Source of the DNA: Pseudophaeobacter flagellatus
GTDB lineage: Bacteria > Pseudomonadota > Alphaproteobacteria > Rhodobacterales > Rhodobacteraceae
Length of the DNA: 64,000 nucleotides
NCBI RefSeq assembly: GCF_021228235.1
Contig: NZ_JAJQRG010000013.1
Location: 1-64,000, forward strand
Direction of reading: 5' to 3'
Of this stretch, positions 47,634 through 56,799 are shown one piece after another (within the stretch, counting starts at the first letter, position 1; each line of letters opens with the position of its first letter). The notes under the pieces were generated by a model. The model did not search any database. It had not been told where the DNA came from and saw nothing but the letters and a program-made list of their open reading frames with translations. Position numbers and translations under genes: made by a program.

Positions 47634-48312
47634 CGTCGTACTCCTTCACCTCATTGGGTTTTTCCGCTGAACCAGGGATATCGAGGTCGAGGTCGCCGAG
47701 AAGTGCCGAAAGCTTCTCGTGCTGCGTCTTTCGGTCGGCGATCTCGTCCGCAGGTATTCGTGATATGAGCCACTCCACACGGCGCTCAGTGTTTTGCGCG
47801 CCGAACAGTTCCTCCGGGATGTCAGGGATACGTACATGGCCGCAGGCCAGCGCATACTCGGCATCGGAGTTGCCCGCAGTTAGTTCGTGAAGTAGACCTG
47901 CGCCAATCCGGTATTCAGGAAACCCAAACGGCCCAATCTCAAAGACTTCTGGATCAAGAATGACTTCAGTCTTTCCGAGATCTCGTGCCAGTTCCCTGAG
48001 GTAGTCTGCAAGGGGATTGTTGATATTGGGATCATAGCCCAGACTATAGGTGTCTTCGGCGACGTCCTTCCCGAACACATCCTGCTTTCTGATGGACGCC
48101 TCTTCTTCGAAGACCGCATCTTGTGTGCGATACACAGCTTGGGCGAAGGAGAAGTTTCCACCGCCCAAAGACATGAGCTCTTCAGCCTTTTCGTCAATTT
48201 CGGCCAGTCGCTTCTTGCGCCAGGCAAGGCTACCCTCGGCAAGCAGCGCCATGCAAAGCGGCGCCATTTCGATCTGCGTCCGAACAGGAATATCGTAGAG
48301 GTGTTCGACCAT
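47626..48312 (-). CDS. Protein of unknown function, possibly 5'-frameshifted
   Basis: I do not recognise this 228-residue acidic protein (MVEHLYDIPVRTQIEM at the start; charged helical stretches). The ATG at 48312 lacks a ribosome binding site. A strong GGAGG with a well-spaced ATG (48346) lies just upstream in another frame, and between the two the frame of this protein reads NTSLGFR into the ATG. One missing base would join them, so the 5' end may be frameshifted. It overlaps the DUF4258-like gene, suggesting a two-gene unit. Confidence 0.5.
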   Translation of the reverse strand: MVEHLYDIPVRTQIEMAPLCMALLAEGSLAWRKKRLAEIDEKAEELMSLGGGNFSFAQAVYRTQDAVFEEEASIRKQDVFGKDVAEDTYSLGYDPNINNPLADYLRELARDLGKTEVILDPEVFEIGPFGFPEYRIGAGLLHELTAGNSDAEYALACGHVRIPDIPEELFGAQNTERRVEWLISRIPADEIADRKTQHEKLSALLGDLDLDIPGSAEKPNEVKEYDDA

Positions 48313-48346
48313 CCGAAAGCCGAGGGAGGTGTTCTCGTGCGTTCAT

Positions 48347-48861
48347 CGCTAATCCTCCCGCTCAATACAGGAATTGAATCAGCCACTTGCCTACGGATCA
48401 AGGAATAGTTTTTCAACAAAATCGGCGTAGAGCGAAAGTTCGCTGCACGCGCGAAGGCACACTGTCAAACAAATGAAAGCGGCCATTCAGGGCTCAGGCT
48501 CAACGCCCCACCATGCTGCACCAGGCACCAAGGTCAGCAATGCGCAGGGTTGCGACCTTTGCAAAGGCTGCGCGAAGATGCATTTCTCGTTCCAATGCTT
48601 CCAACAGCAGTAGAGCGTTTCCGGGGCTTGCCGCACGACTTCGGGAAGAACAGATCAGTCATGTTACCCTCAATCTTGCCAAGCCGCGAAACACGTAGCG
48701 CGCTGAAAATAAATGCATTCTGATCTTAAGTGAAACCCACTCATCGCTGTGCGCAACATTCTCCTCCCATATCAGCCCTCCTGCAGCAAACTATTCCTTT
48801 GAGGACAGCTGCTCCGCGCCTAGGCTGAGTACATTCATTTCCATTTGTTGGAGGCACCATT
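48347..48861. other. Gene-poor stretch
   Basis: About 515 nt with no supported gene, tRNA or clear terminator. The base composition is mixed and no repeat family is recognised. The promoter of the coiled-coil gene at 48862 should be in its last part. Confidence 0.4.
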
Positions 48862-50805
48862 ATGCTGCAAACGAACGAGCTTAAAGATTTCAATAAATAC
48901 ATTGCAGAATTGAAATCTAAGGTCATCAAATCAAAGACGAAGATCGTGCCTTTCCGGTTTTTTTTCGACTTTCCCTTCGCGGGTAGCAAGGGTGACATCT
49001 TGCTGGTGGGAAAAACCCCACCTGCGGTTTTGAAAGATGTAAAAAAACTGGCCAGCACGATTAAACTGGAAGGTGATTGTCAGGTGGCTGACAATCAGTT
49101 GCGCATGAAAGTCGATAGTGGCGAGGCGAAGGTAGAGCGGGTACAGAAGCTGCTCAAGGCCGCCAAGATCAAGTTTCAGGCCAAATTTGTCGATGACTTT
49201 GAAGAGGGCGCGCAAGAGGCTCAAAATGACTTTGACAAAAAGGCGGCGGCCCGGCGTTTGGCTTCGATCGCCGAGCGCATCAAAAAAATAAACGAGCATA
49301 TTGCCAATAAGTCAGAATTGTCGCCGGTGCTCGCCATGCTCAAAGAGGTTCAGAAAATTATCAAGGAAGGTGCTCTGACCAGCGGCACGCGGCCGGATGA
49401 GCTGTTGGACCGGGCGGAACGGGCCTTTATTCCCGTGGAACGGGAAGCGCAGATCGCGCGCAAGGTTGCAGGAGACACGCCGGAGGCGGATGCGAAATTT
49501 GTCGATAGGGAGGCCGGAACCCAACGTGAGCTAAAGGCACTTGAGGGTTCACTTGAGCGTGCAGAAGCCGTCAGTAAGACGGCACTGGAGGAAGGCCAAA
49601 CAGCATTGACCAAGATCCTGGCAGCGCGCGATATTGCGATCAAATGGCAGAAACTGGAAATGGAAAAGATGCTGGCCAACAAGGACCGGTTCCACCAGTT
49701 GCAGGACAAATTCCGTACTGATGAACGGCAGATGGAGGCCGATCTCAAGAACGCCAAGGATGCACTTGAACTGGCACAGGCGGCTACCGCCGAACTTGGT
49801 GCGTTGGTTGCTTCGAATAAGCTGGGCACAAATGAGAAGAAACGCCAACAAAAGGAGTTCCACAAGCAGGCCGCGCAAAATCAAAAGACCGAAAAGGCCA
49901 TTGGCACAATGGAAACAGCACTGCGCAAATTGCGAAGTGACTTTTCCGCAGCGCGTGCCAAGGTTTCCGATGGGGACAAACACGGTACAGCACGCCACGG
50001 AACGCACACTGGTATGGAACAACAGGCGTTGCGCGCGGCTGCCGGCGGCACATCTGCCGATCAGGATGACAACGAGTGGGGGGACAGCCGTGACAAGCCG
50101 CAACCAGAACTCTCTACCACGCCCGCGTCGGGCGCAAACAAAGTACGTTGGACTATGGGCGGTCAAGACGTGGAACTGGAGTACGAGGACCTGCCCAATG
50201 GAAAGAGACAACTCAAGAACGAGGAAGCCGTGCTCAGGACCTTCAACGATATTGCGGTTGAGTTGGAAGGGCGCGGGGCCAAAACCTCGACCTCGTCCAA
50301 CTTCTTGTCCCCGGAGCTAGAAAAGGAAGCGGTCGACCGCGGCCTTAAAGTCGCCAAACAATGTGTCTGGGACGAAATTTGGGATGAACAGAAACAAGAC
50401 TGGGTGCCAATTGACCGTTTCTTTGTATATGTAGGCCCACCGAAAACCGTCCGCTCCAAAGGTTGGGGACACTCAGTGAGCCGCAATAAGGATGACGGTG
50501 GCAACAATGCTCCCAAGATGAAGCTGGTAGAGGCCAATAAGATTTTCAATGCCTTTCGTAACGGCAAGGTCGACCTTAATCAGATGATGAAGCTGATGAA
50601 TGTCTCGTTGGAAAAATCCGATGATGGGGGAGCCATCTTGCAGCCCGTTGCCCGGATCATGATCGACAAGTCAGGCAGCGGCTGGACGAACACCTCACAA
50701 TACCCGACCACCGACACACCCGGATGGAGCCTCAAGGGCGAAAGAGTTCGCAAAAGCCGCGATGGCGGAGATGGGATAACGGCGCCTGATGCGACCGGTG
50801 TGTAA
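48862..50805 (+). CDS. Large coiled-coil protein with polymorphic-toxin-like motif
   Basis: This 647-residue protein is soluble, with no signal peptide or membrane helix. Residues 1-95 form a compact alpha/beta domain. Residues about 100-370 are charged, Ala/Glu/Lys-rich and predicted coiled coil. At about 374-388 HGTARHGTHTGMEQQ introduces a C-terminal region with SSNFLSPELEKEAVDRGLKV, which recalls the RHG...QQ...R and later SxF...A motifs seen in some secreted polymorphic toxins of proteobacteria. The match is from memory and is weak. GGAGGC precedes the ATG. The stop codon is directly followed, in the same frame, by a Mu-type transposase remnant. Confidence 0.7.
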   Translation: MLQTNELKDFNKYIAELKSKVIKSKTKIVPFRFFFDFPFAGSKGDILLVGKTPPAVLKDVKKLASTIKLEGDCQVADNQLRMKVDSGEAKVERVQKLLKAAKIKFQAKFVDDFEEGAQEAQNDFDKKAAARRLASIAERIKKINEHIANKSELSPVLAMLKEVQKIIKEGALTSGTRPDELLDRAERAFIPVEREAQIARKVAGDTPEADAKFVDREAGTQRELKALEGSLERAEAVSKTALEEGQTALTKILAARDIAIKWQKLEMEKMLANKDRFHQLQDKFRTDERQMEADLKNAKDALELAQAATAELGALVASNKLGTNEKKRQQKEFHKQAAQNQKTEKAIGTMETALRKLRSDFSAARAKVSDGDKHGTARHGTHTGMEQQALRAAAGGTSADQDDNEWGDSRDKPQPELSTTPASGANKVRWTMGGQDVELEYEDLPNGKRQLKNEEAVLRTFNDIAVELEGRGAKTSTSSNFLSPELEKEAVDRGLKVAKQCVWDEIWDEQKQDWVPIDRFFVYVGPPKTVRSKGWGHSVSRNKDDGGNNAPKMKLVEANKIFNAFRNGKVDLNQMMKLMNVSLEKSDDGGAILQPVARIMIDKSGSGWTNTSQYPTTDTPGWSLKGERVRKSRDGGDGITAPDATGV

Positions 50806-51171
50806 GGCGAGGTAATCCGGTTCCGCTTCAAGGTACGTGAAGAGGATCCGCTGGGCGTTTTGCCGTTGCTGGGCATCCAGATCCATTGGGCAACCCCGGC
50901 GCATGGACAGGCCAAACCTATCGAGCGGGCCTTTCGTGACCTGGCGAGCGACGTGGCAAAAGATCCGTGCTTTGCCGGGGCCTATGTCGGCAACCGCCCT
51001 GACGCCAAACCCGAAAACTACGGCAAGCGCTTGGTTCGGTACAAGTTGGTCGTTGCCGATTATAAACTTCCTCGTGAAGGTCGAAGTATTATTTCACTGA
51101 TCTCAACAACACGGACAGGGCTGCGCCTGTGCTGGGAGCAGACATCCTCTGCGCTGGGTTTTAACGTCTGA
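50806..51171 (+). pseudogene. Mu-type transposase (MuA-like) C-terminal remnant
   Basis: Directly after the preceding stop and in the same frame, the sequence encodes PAHGQAKPIERAFRDLASDV and FAGAYVGNRPDAKPENYGKR, a region of Mu-like DDE transposases. After about 51040 the similarity is lost although the frame stays open to 51171. No other Mu genes are visible. Confidence 0.7.
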
Positions 51172-51482
51172 TTCCGGGCCGACAATGGTCATGTGCTGCG
51201 GCTCTCACGAAGGTTCGCTCCGGGCTGCAGAGCTGACCTCCACCGCTTTGATGTCGATCACCAAACCCGGGAGTTTCGCCCACGACTGACTTCGAGGGCA
51301 GCTTTGCGCAGATAGCGGGCTTTGCAAAGTCCGCGGATCTGGAGGCGTGGCGAGCGATCCATGCCGCAGGCGCACCAGGGAGAGCTGACCTTCGCCACAA
51401 CCGCCGACCACCTTCTAACGGCGGGGATGCGGGACGAAGCGCCCATTCTCTGCGGCTGCGCCAATGTCTGATGTTCTTTAGA

Positions 51483-52052
51483 CTAGCTACCCTCAGAGTA
51501 TCTCTCGAAAAGCACACGACTGTTGGCAACGATCGCGCTCTCTTCCGTCTGTCCATCCCATCCCGTTGAGAAGGTAATCTGTTGGCCATCAATGGTGAAG
51601 CTATAGGTCAATTGGCGTTGTGAACATCGCGTGGACACCCAATCGAAACGGGTATTTTTGGCAACCCAGCGCGCATCAGAGCGCACCCGTTCCGTCAGAA
51701 TACGTTCAACACGACGCCCGATATCCTCCCATGTATGGTCAGATGCAAAACCTTCGAGTATCGATTTGTAGGCATCAATTGCGAAGCGGTAGGTTTTGCC
51801 TAACAGCAGCCATGTGACCTCATGGTCGCCAAATGTCACTTGGGCGGCAACATCGTCACACCCGACGCAACCGCATTGACATCGCCCAACCAAGACGCTG
51901 TCCGATGTCTCCGGTCCGACGGAACGCCTAAAGTCTACTGGATCTAATCCCAGATAAGCGTCACCAAGCACATCGGCCCCATCAACAAGTAGCCGAACTT
52001 CATGATCATTCGAGGATTCAGAAGGTTTGACCTTGTACGTAAGTGTATTCAA
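51483..52052 (-). CDS. Conserved-looking Cys-rich protein of unknown function
   Basis: This 189-residue protein has LLVDGADVLGDAYLGLDP followed by GRCQCGCVGCDDV (Cys58, Cys60, Cys62, Cys65), and a later WEDIGRRVERIL. The four clustered cysteines suggest a metal site. It faces the coiled-coil gene and could be a partner or immunity protein, but this is speculation. The ATG is preceded by a GGAGC site. Confidence 0.6.
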   Translation of the reverse strand: MNTLTYKVKPSESSNDHEVRLLVDGADVLGDAYLGLDPVDFRRSVGPETSDSVLVGRCQCGCVGCDDVAAQVTFGDHEVTWLLLGKTYRFAIDAYKSILEGFASDHTWEDIGRRVERILTERVRSDARWVAKNTRFDWVSTRCSQRQLTYSFTIDGQQITFSTGWDGQTEESAIVANSRVLFERYSEGS

Positions 52053-52202
52053 AAGTTGCTCCTACCGTCCGAGAAGGACAAGGCGATCGACTTGCGCCAA
52101 TTCAACAATAGCGGACTTTTGAGCGGGGCGCAGCATCCGGTAAAATGGGCTCAAACCTGTCGTTAGCTACGAATGCCGTGAAAGTCCGCTTTGAGACGGC
52201 TA

Positions 52203-52922
52203 TTACGTTTTGCCGAGCTGCTTGATATCGCGGCGGATCGCACGATAGACCTTGCGGCCCCACTGTGAATAGATTTTGGGACCAGGATGAAAGCCGTCAG
52301 GGCTCATTTGTGAGACGTTAGGTTCAAAATCCATTTCAATAAACCGACATCCAGTACGATTGGTGACAAGTTTGCGAAGCGCCCGATCAAATCGTGCTGC
52401 CTGTGCACCCAATACCCACCGGAGCGGTTGTGGGAGCAGCGGGAAATGGTGGATTGGGGGAATACCCGATATGCAAATGACATCGGCCTGAAATTTCAGT
52501 TCTACCAGCTGAAGCAATATTGCAAAACGCTGCAACCATTCTGATAGAGGCACGCGTGCAGTGATATCGTTTACGCCAAGCGAAACGGACACGATATCAA
52601 ATTTCTGTGGTGTGCGCTCCTGCAGACGGGCGATCGTATCGGCAGTGGTGGCGCCGGTCTTCGCATCTACAGACCAGTAGACTGTATTCGTCTGCGAAAG
52701 CCTTTTGCGCATATGCCCCAAGAGCGCTTCTTCTTGATGCGAGGTGCCGACCCCGACAGCAGAACTGTCTCCGATGATCAATAGACGGAGGTCAGGGCCC
52801 TGCCCGCTGACACCATCGCGGCGACCGGAAGGATCAGCCAGGTGCAACGCTGAACGGCGCACAAATGCGCCTTGAGCGACCAGAACTGGAAATAACAGTA
52901 TTCGTACTGCATGGTCTAACAT
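52203..52922 (-). CDS. SGNH/GDSL-family hydrolase
   Basis: I choose the ATG at 52922, which follows GGAG at 7-nt spacing and gives 239 residues; the open frame extends further upstream. An N-terminal hydrophobic segment (6-20) anchors or exports it. Block I is IIGDSSAVG (Ser53), block III is SLGVNDI and block V is DGFHPG with the catalytic Asp-His. It should be an esterase or lipase acting in the envelope. Confidence 0.85.
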   Translation of the reverse strand: MLDHAVRILLFPVLVAQGAFVRRSALHLADPSGRRDGVSGQGPDLRLLIIGDSSAVGVGTSHQEEALLGHMRKRLSQTNTVYWSVDAKTGATTADTIARLQERTPQKFDIVSVSLGVNDITARVPLSEWLQRFAILLQLVELKFQADVICISGIPPIHHFPLLPQPLRWVLGAQAARFDRALRKLVTNRTGCRFIEMDFEPNVSQMSPDGFHPGPKIYSQWGRKVYRAIRRDIKQLGKT

Positions 52923-53292
52923 GTCAGGCTCCAATACGAGACGCGTTACGGCGAGAGTGACACGGAGAGAGATCATACCGAGCTTCCGTATCGTCCAGAA
53001 ACTCGTCCGCAAAGCTCGAGAAAATATTTGTTGGTTCTATTGTATATGCTATCGCGTCATGCGGAATTGACGGTAGTCAATCGCATGCGCTCGTACCCAG
53101 AATTAGCAGTCGTCTGTACAGGTTGCAGCACCGATAAGTTCAGGCTCCTGACCAGCCATTCGCTGCGGTCTGATCGAATGTCGGCTCAGGGCCGATTGCG
53201 TCGCTCGCAGGTGAACTGATATTGAACCTCGTGCTGCGGTGCTGACGTAACACTTCCTTACTTGCGAGCACTTTCACTCTTCGTTTCAGTAT
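52923..53292. other. Gene-poor stretch
   Basis: About 370 nt between the SGNH hydrolase and the small membrane gene. No gene, RNA or repeat is recognised. Confidence 0.4.
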
Positions 53293-53694
53293 TTATTCTT
53301 GAGGCAATTGGGTCAAATAACCGACCCAGATCAGATAGCCACCCAGCGCCAGCATCAGCACGCTAGGGACCATGATCAGCGCGCGGTGTCGCAGCATGTT
53401 GTCACCCATTTTCTGCATCAGGCCCGGCAACAAAATTCGCGAGGTGCCTGCGACAAGCATGATCCAACCCAGCACCGTAATAACCGCGCGCCAGTCAGCT
53501 ACCCAGATGTTATGGCTAAGTACGATGGCCAACCCTGGCACCAGCGCCAATAGACCGGCCAACAGCAAGAGAGTGGGACTCTCCAGCACTTCGCGGCCCA
53601 TTGCCTCGACCCGCGTAGGGTGTATCGCCACAAACAGCCCCATCAGCGCCAGAACCGGCCCGACCAGCTGAGCCAGGAAAATTGATGTCTGCAT
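53293..53694 (-). CDS. Small four-helix membrane protein of unknown function
   Basis: This 133-residue protein starts at an ATG after AAGGTGG. Four hydrophobic segments are evident (about 8-25, 41-60, 68-88, 106-125). I do not recognise the family. It is flanked by an SGNH hydrolase and a broken DUF6880 gene. Confidence 0.65.
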   Translation of the reverse strand: MQTSIFLAQLVGPVLALMGLFVAIHPTRVEAMGREVLESPTLLLLAGLLALVPGLAIVLSHNIWVADWRAVITVLGWIMLVAGTSRILLPGLMQKMGDNMLRHRALIMVPSVLMLALGGYLIWVGYLTQLPQE

Positions 53695-53859
53695 ATCGAC
53701 CACCTTTATAGGAGAAACTTTTCAATCCTAGCACAAATGAGGAGAAGTTGCGCGGTCCCAACGGTAGTCTACCCAAGCGCTGCTTTCGCTGGTCAAAATC
53801 TGTTTTGTGGACGCTGCGGTGCAGCAGCATTGGTGAAGGTGGACGTCGGTTTTGGGCCG

Positions 53860-55336
53860 TCACCCATCATCTTTGATCCACACAGGGCGACGAGCCCCAA
53901 TTGCTTGTGGTGCTTTAAGTTCTCCGTCACCGACGCGCGCACAGAATCCTGATTTGCGAGTATGGGTTTTGAGCTTGGCAAGATAGGCTGCGTGGTCGAC
54001 CATTCCGCCTGGTCGGATTGGGTCCGCTTCGCCCGCCAGCAGGCCGAGCTTCCCGAGGTATTTTGCTCCATGCCCATAGGCCTTGGAGCGTGCACGGTCG
54101 AGAATGCTGTCCAGAAGTGCCCGGTAGAGGATCGTCGCTGCCGGCGGATGATCGTGTTCCAGTAGGCCCGCGATTTTTGGCAAGATGTGCCAATCACCCC
54201 CGTCCCAGCGGTGCGGGTGCGTGGCAATCAGTTTTGCTGCCAAATCAAGTCGTGGCCAATCAAGGAAGAATTGCAGCGCCTCCTCGGCTTTTGCCTTTTC
54301 CAGCGCAAAGGTATGGGCGCGGTCTTCGGCCTCGATATCCTCAAAATCCGGCAGCAGTTTCAAATACTCCCGCAGGATGTCGGCGGACAGGCGTGCCTCG
54401 AAACAGCGCCAACGCAGGGCCTGTGCGGCCGACCTGTCGCCGGTGGCGTCCAGGATGCGCGCCTCCAGGCTGACCCGTTCTGGCGACAGGCCATCATCGG
54501 TTTCGCCAAAAATGCGCCGCCCAGGTTTGCGCACCCATTCCAGCGCCTCTGCACTGCGCCCGGCCTCCAGAAGCTGCGCCGCGATCGCCAGTGTATCCTG
54601 CATATGCGGCTTCTTCTTGACCTCCAGCGCGATGAGCAGATCCAGATCCCCCCGCGCCGAGGCGAGGATCTGGCGCATCCCGGCCCATTGCGAGGTTATG
54701 GAGTAAAACCAGCCATCCGATTTGCGCGCTGCTTCTTCGGTCTGCCGCTCGGCGATGGCGTCTTTCAGATCGCCGTCCCAGCGCGACAGGCTGTCTTGCG
54801 GCAGATGTGGCGCCACAGCGTCGGTCACGTCAGCGAGGTAGCCATGCGTGCTTTCGCCAAGGGCGGTCATGATCTTATCGGGGAGCGCGTCGGCCTCAGG
54901 CACGGGCAGACTGGGGGTCAAAACGCCGGTCGCTTGGATCGCCTGATAATAGACGTCCTGAACGCGGCCAGAAGAATCGTCGACACGTTCGAACACCAGT
55001 TCATGTGTTGCGATGAAGCGCAGCAACCGGTCTATGGCCAGCGCCAGGGGGGGCAGGGCCAAGCTCGGATGTGATCGTATCGGTCAGGCTGTGCAGATCG
55101 TCGGCAAAAGCGCGGGCCTTGTCCCATTCGCTGAAGCTCTTTGCCCGCACCAGCCCGGACAGCCGCCGGTCGATCAGCTTCGCAATGGCTTCGGGGCCAG
55201 ATTTCCCGGCCAACGCAGCCTTGACCTGCCGCCGGAACCCGGCATTGCGCTCAGCTTCCTCGAACACCAGCTGCGCAAGCTTGTCGGCTCCGAGGTCTTT
55301 CAACTTGTCAGCGGACAGGGCGGGTTGGCGGGCCAT
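53860..55336 (-). pseudogene. DUF6880 protein, disrupted by a frameshift
   Basis: Two minus-strand frames together form one DUF6880-like protein of about 490 residues. The first (start 55336) begins MARQPALSADKLKDLG and covers about 90 residues to SLTDTITSELG. The second resumes at about 55060 with LPPLALAIDRLLRFIATHE and VFERVDDSSGRVQDV and runs to 53860. The break falls in a run of seven C (minus strand) at about 55047-55053; six C would restore one frame. It may be a real pseudogene, slippage in a homopolymer, or a sequencing error. Confidence 0.8.
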
Positions 55337-55763
55337 TGGCAGGTCTCAGTTGTGAACTGTTGCCCCAATACGTGCCACCGTCAGACCGTGGGGGCAAGTA
55401 TCAGGTGTCCGGTCGACAAAATGCTGCGGTAGGAGCTGGAGGGTCACCGGATTTTCTCGAGCACCTGCTCTTGGCCCTCAGGAGCGCTGCCCCCTCGATG
55501 CAATAGCATGGCCTTGTGCAGAAGGCGTATGGACATGCCAACGACTGAAAAGCCACAACGCGTGCCGAGTTTAGGCGCATCCTCCTCAGCGCCCGCTCGG
55601 AGAATAGTCCCCCATTTTGACCCGCGGATTTTGGAGAGTTTCGAGAAAAACTTAACATTATTGGCAATAGTGTTAAGCAGCCGTTGCGCAAAGCCAGTGG
55701 AACGAGAGGGTAGGGCAATGATTTCTGCTTCGCCGTTCAACAGTCTTCGGGTATAAAGTTAAT
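55337..55763. other. Gap upstream of the tyrosine recombinase pseudogene
   Basis: No supported gene in 427 nt. It contains the long inverted repeat at 55651-55677. Confidence 0.4.
55651..55677. repeat. Near-perfect 27-nt inverted repeat
   Basis: Arms of 13 nt (55651-55663 and 55665-55677, core CTTAACA/TGTTAAG) match at 12 positions around a single central G. There is no T run, so it looks like an operator or recombination site rather than a terminator. It lies about 90 nt before the recombinase pseudogene. Confidence 0.7.
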
Positions 55764-56367
55764 ATGAGCGAAATGCGCCTCTACGACACCTCCGGCAATC
55801 GGCTCTACCTGAACGCCGAAGAACGCGCCGACTTTCTGGCCGTGGCGCGTCGCAAGCCTGCACGGGATCGCACACTTTGCGAGACGTTGCTCTTTACCGG
55901 CTGTCGGCCGTCGGAGCTCCTGGAGATCACCCCAGCGCGTATCGACCTCTCTGGTGGCAGCTCACAATTCGCAGCCTGAAGAAACGCAAGGATGTCTCAG
56001 TCCGCGCGAAGGCAGTCTACAGAAGTGTTCCGGTGCCCCGGACTATCTCGACACCCTTAACACCGCCCACGGCATTCGTGAGGCGCAGAAATCGCGCAAG
56101 CAGGCCAATGCGCCGATATGGCCGATCAGCCGTGTGCGGGTCTGGCAGATCGTGAAGGGAATCATGATCGAGGCTGGGATACCCGATGCACCCCATCGCA
56201 GCCCGAAAGGTCTGCGCCACGGTTTTGGGATCAACGACACGGTGAACGGCATTCCGCTGCACATGCTGCAAAAGTGGATGGGGCACGCCCAACTCAGCAC
56301 GACGGCGATCTACGCCGATGCCGTGGGCAAGGAAGAACAGGATATTGCTGCGAAGATGTGGAACTGA
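55764..56367 (+). pseudogene. Tyrosine recombinase/integrase with two frameshifts
   Basis: The N-terminal frame (to about 55965) includes LLFTGCRPSELLEITPARID with the first catalytic Arg. A short middle frame encodes QLTIRSLKKRKDVSV. The last frame has GLRHGFGI, WMGHAQLSTTAIYAD with the catalytic His/Arg/His and Tyr. The frame changes at about 55965 and at a CCCC run near 56038. Joined, they form a roughly 200-residue integrase lacking a long N-terminal domain. Confidence 0.85.
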
Positions 56368-56799
56368 GGGGGCTCCACAGGAGCAAGACCCATTGGCACT
56401 ATCGGCTGGAGATCGTTAGTGGGCGCTTTGATGATTTCAACTTTGTTCGGGCAAGGCTATGGATCAGTTTTTCTGGGCGAGGTGAATGGAGGAGGCGTTT
56501 TGAAAATAAATGGAAAATCCCCCACTTATTTTTGAGATGGTTTGTAAACAGGCAGATCCTCGGGCTTCGTTATGGCACTCTTTTTCCAATTTTGGTTGTC
56601 TGCGCCTGCGTTGACTGAGCGCGCACGCGCAGACACACTGTTCGTAAATTGCCGGACATATGGTCCGACGTGATGGACCCCGACGGGATCGCCGCCATTC
56701 CCACCACCACACTTGATCCGCCCCACAGTGCGGCGTCTCCTGTGGTCCCCGCGCTTCATGGGTCCGGGTCCCCAAATACCTTCTTTTCAATCAAGCAGG
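56368..56799. other. Gap between integrase pseudogene and partition genes
   Basis: No supported gene in 432 nt. An 8-bp inverted repeat (56598-56605 with 56627-56634) is present. The left end of the recombinase cassette may lie here. Confidence 0.4.

Noticed and set aside
47880-48419. 180-codon minus-strand frame overlapping the 228-residue gene
   Set aside because: Arg/Ser/Pro-rich shadow frame; the overlapping 228-residue frame has normal acidic protein composition.
51172-51482. Coding frames between the Mu remnant and the Cys-rich gene
   Set aside because: Several short frames exist, but none has a ribosome binding site, recognisable motif or sensible composition.
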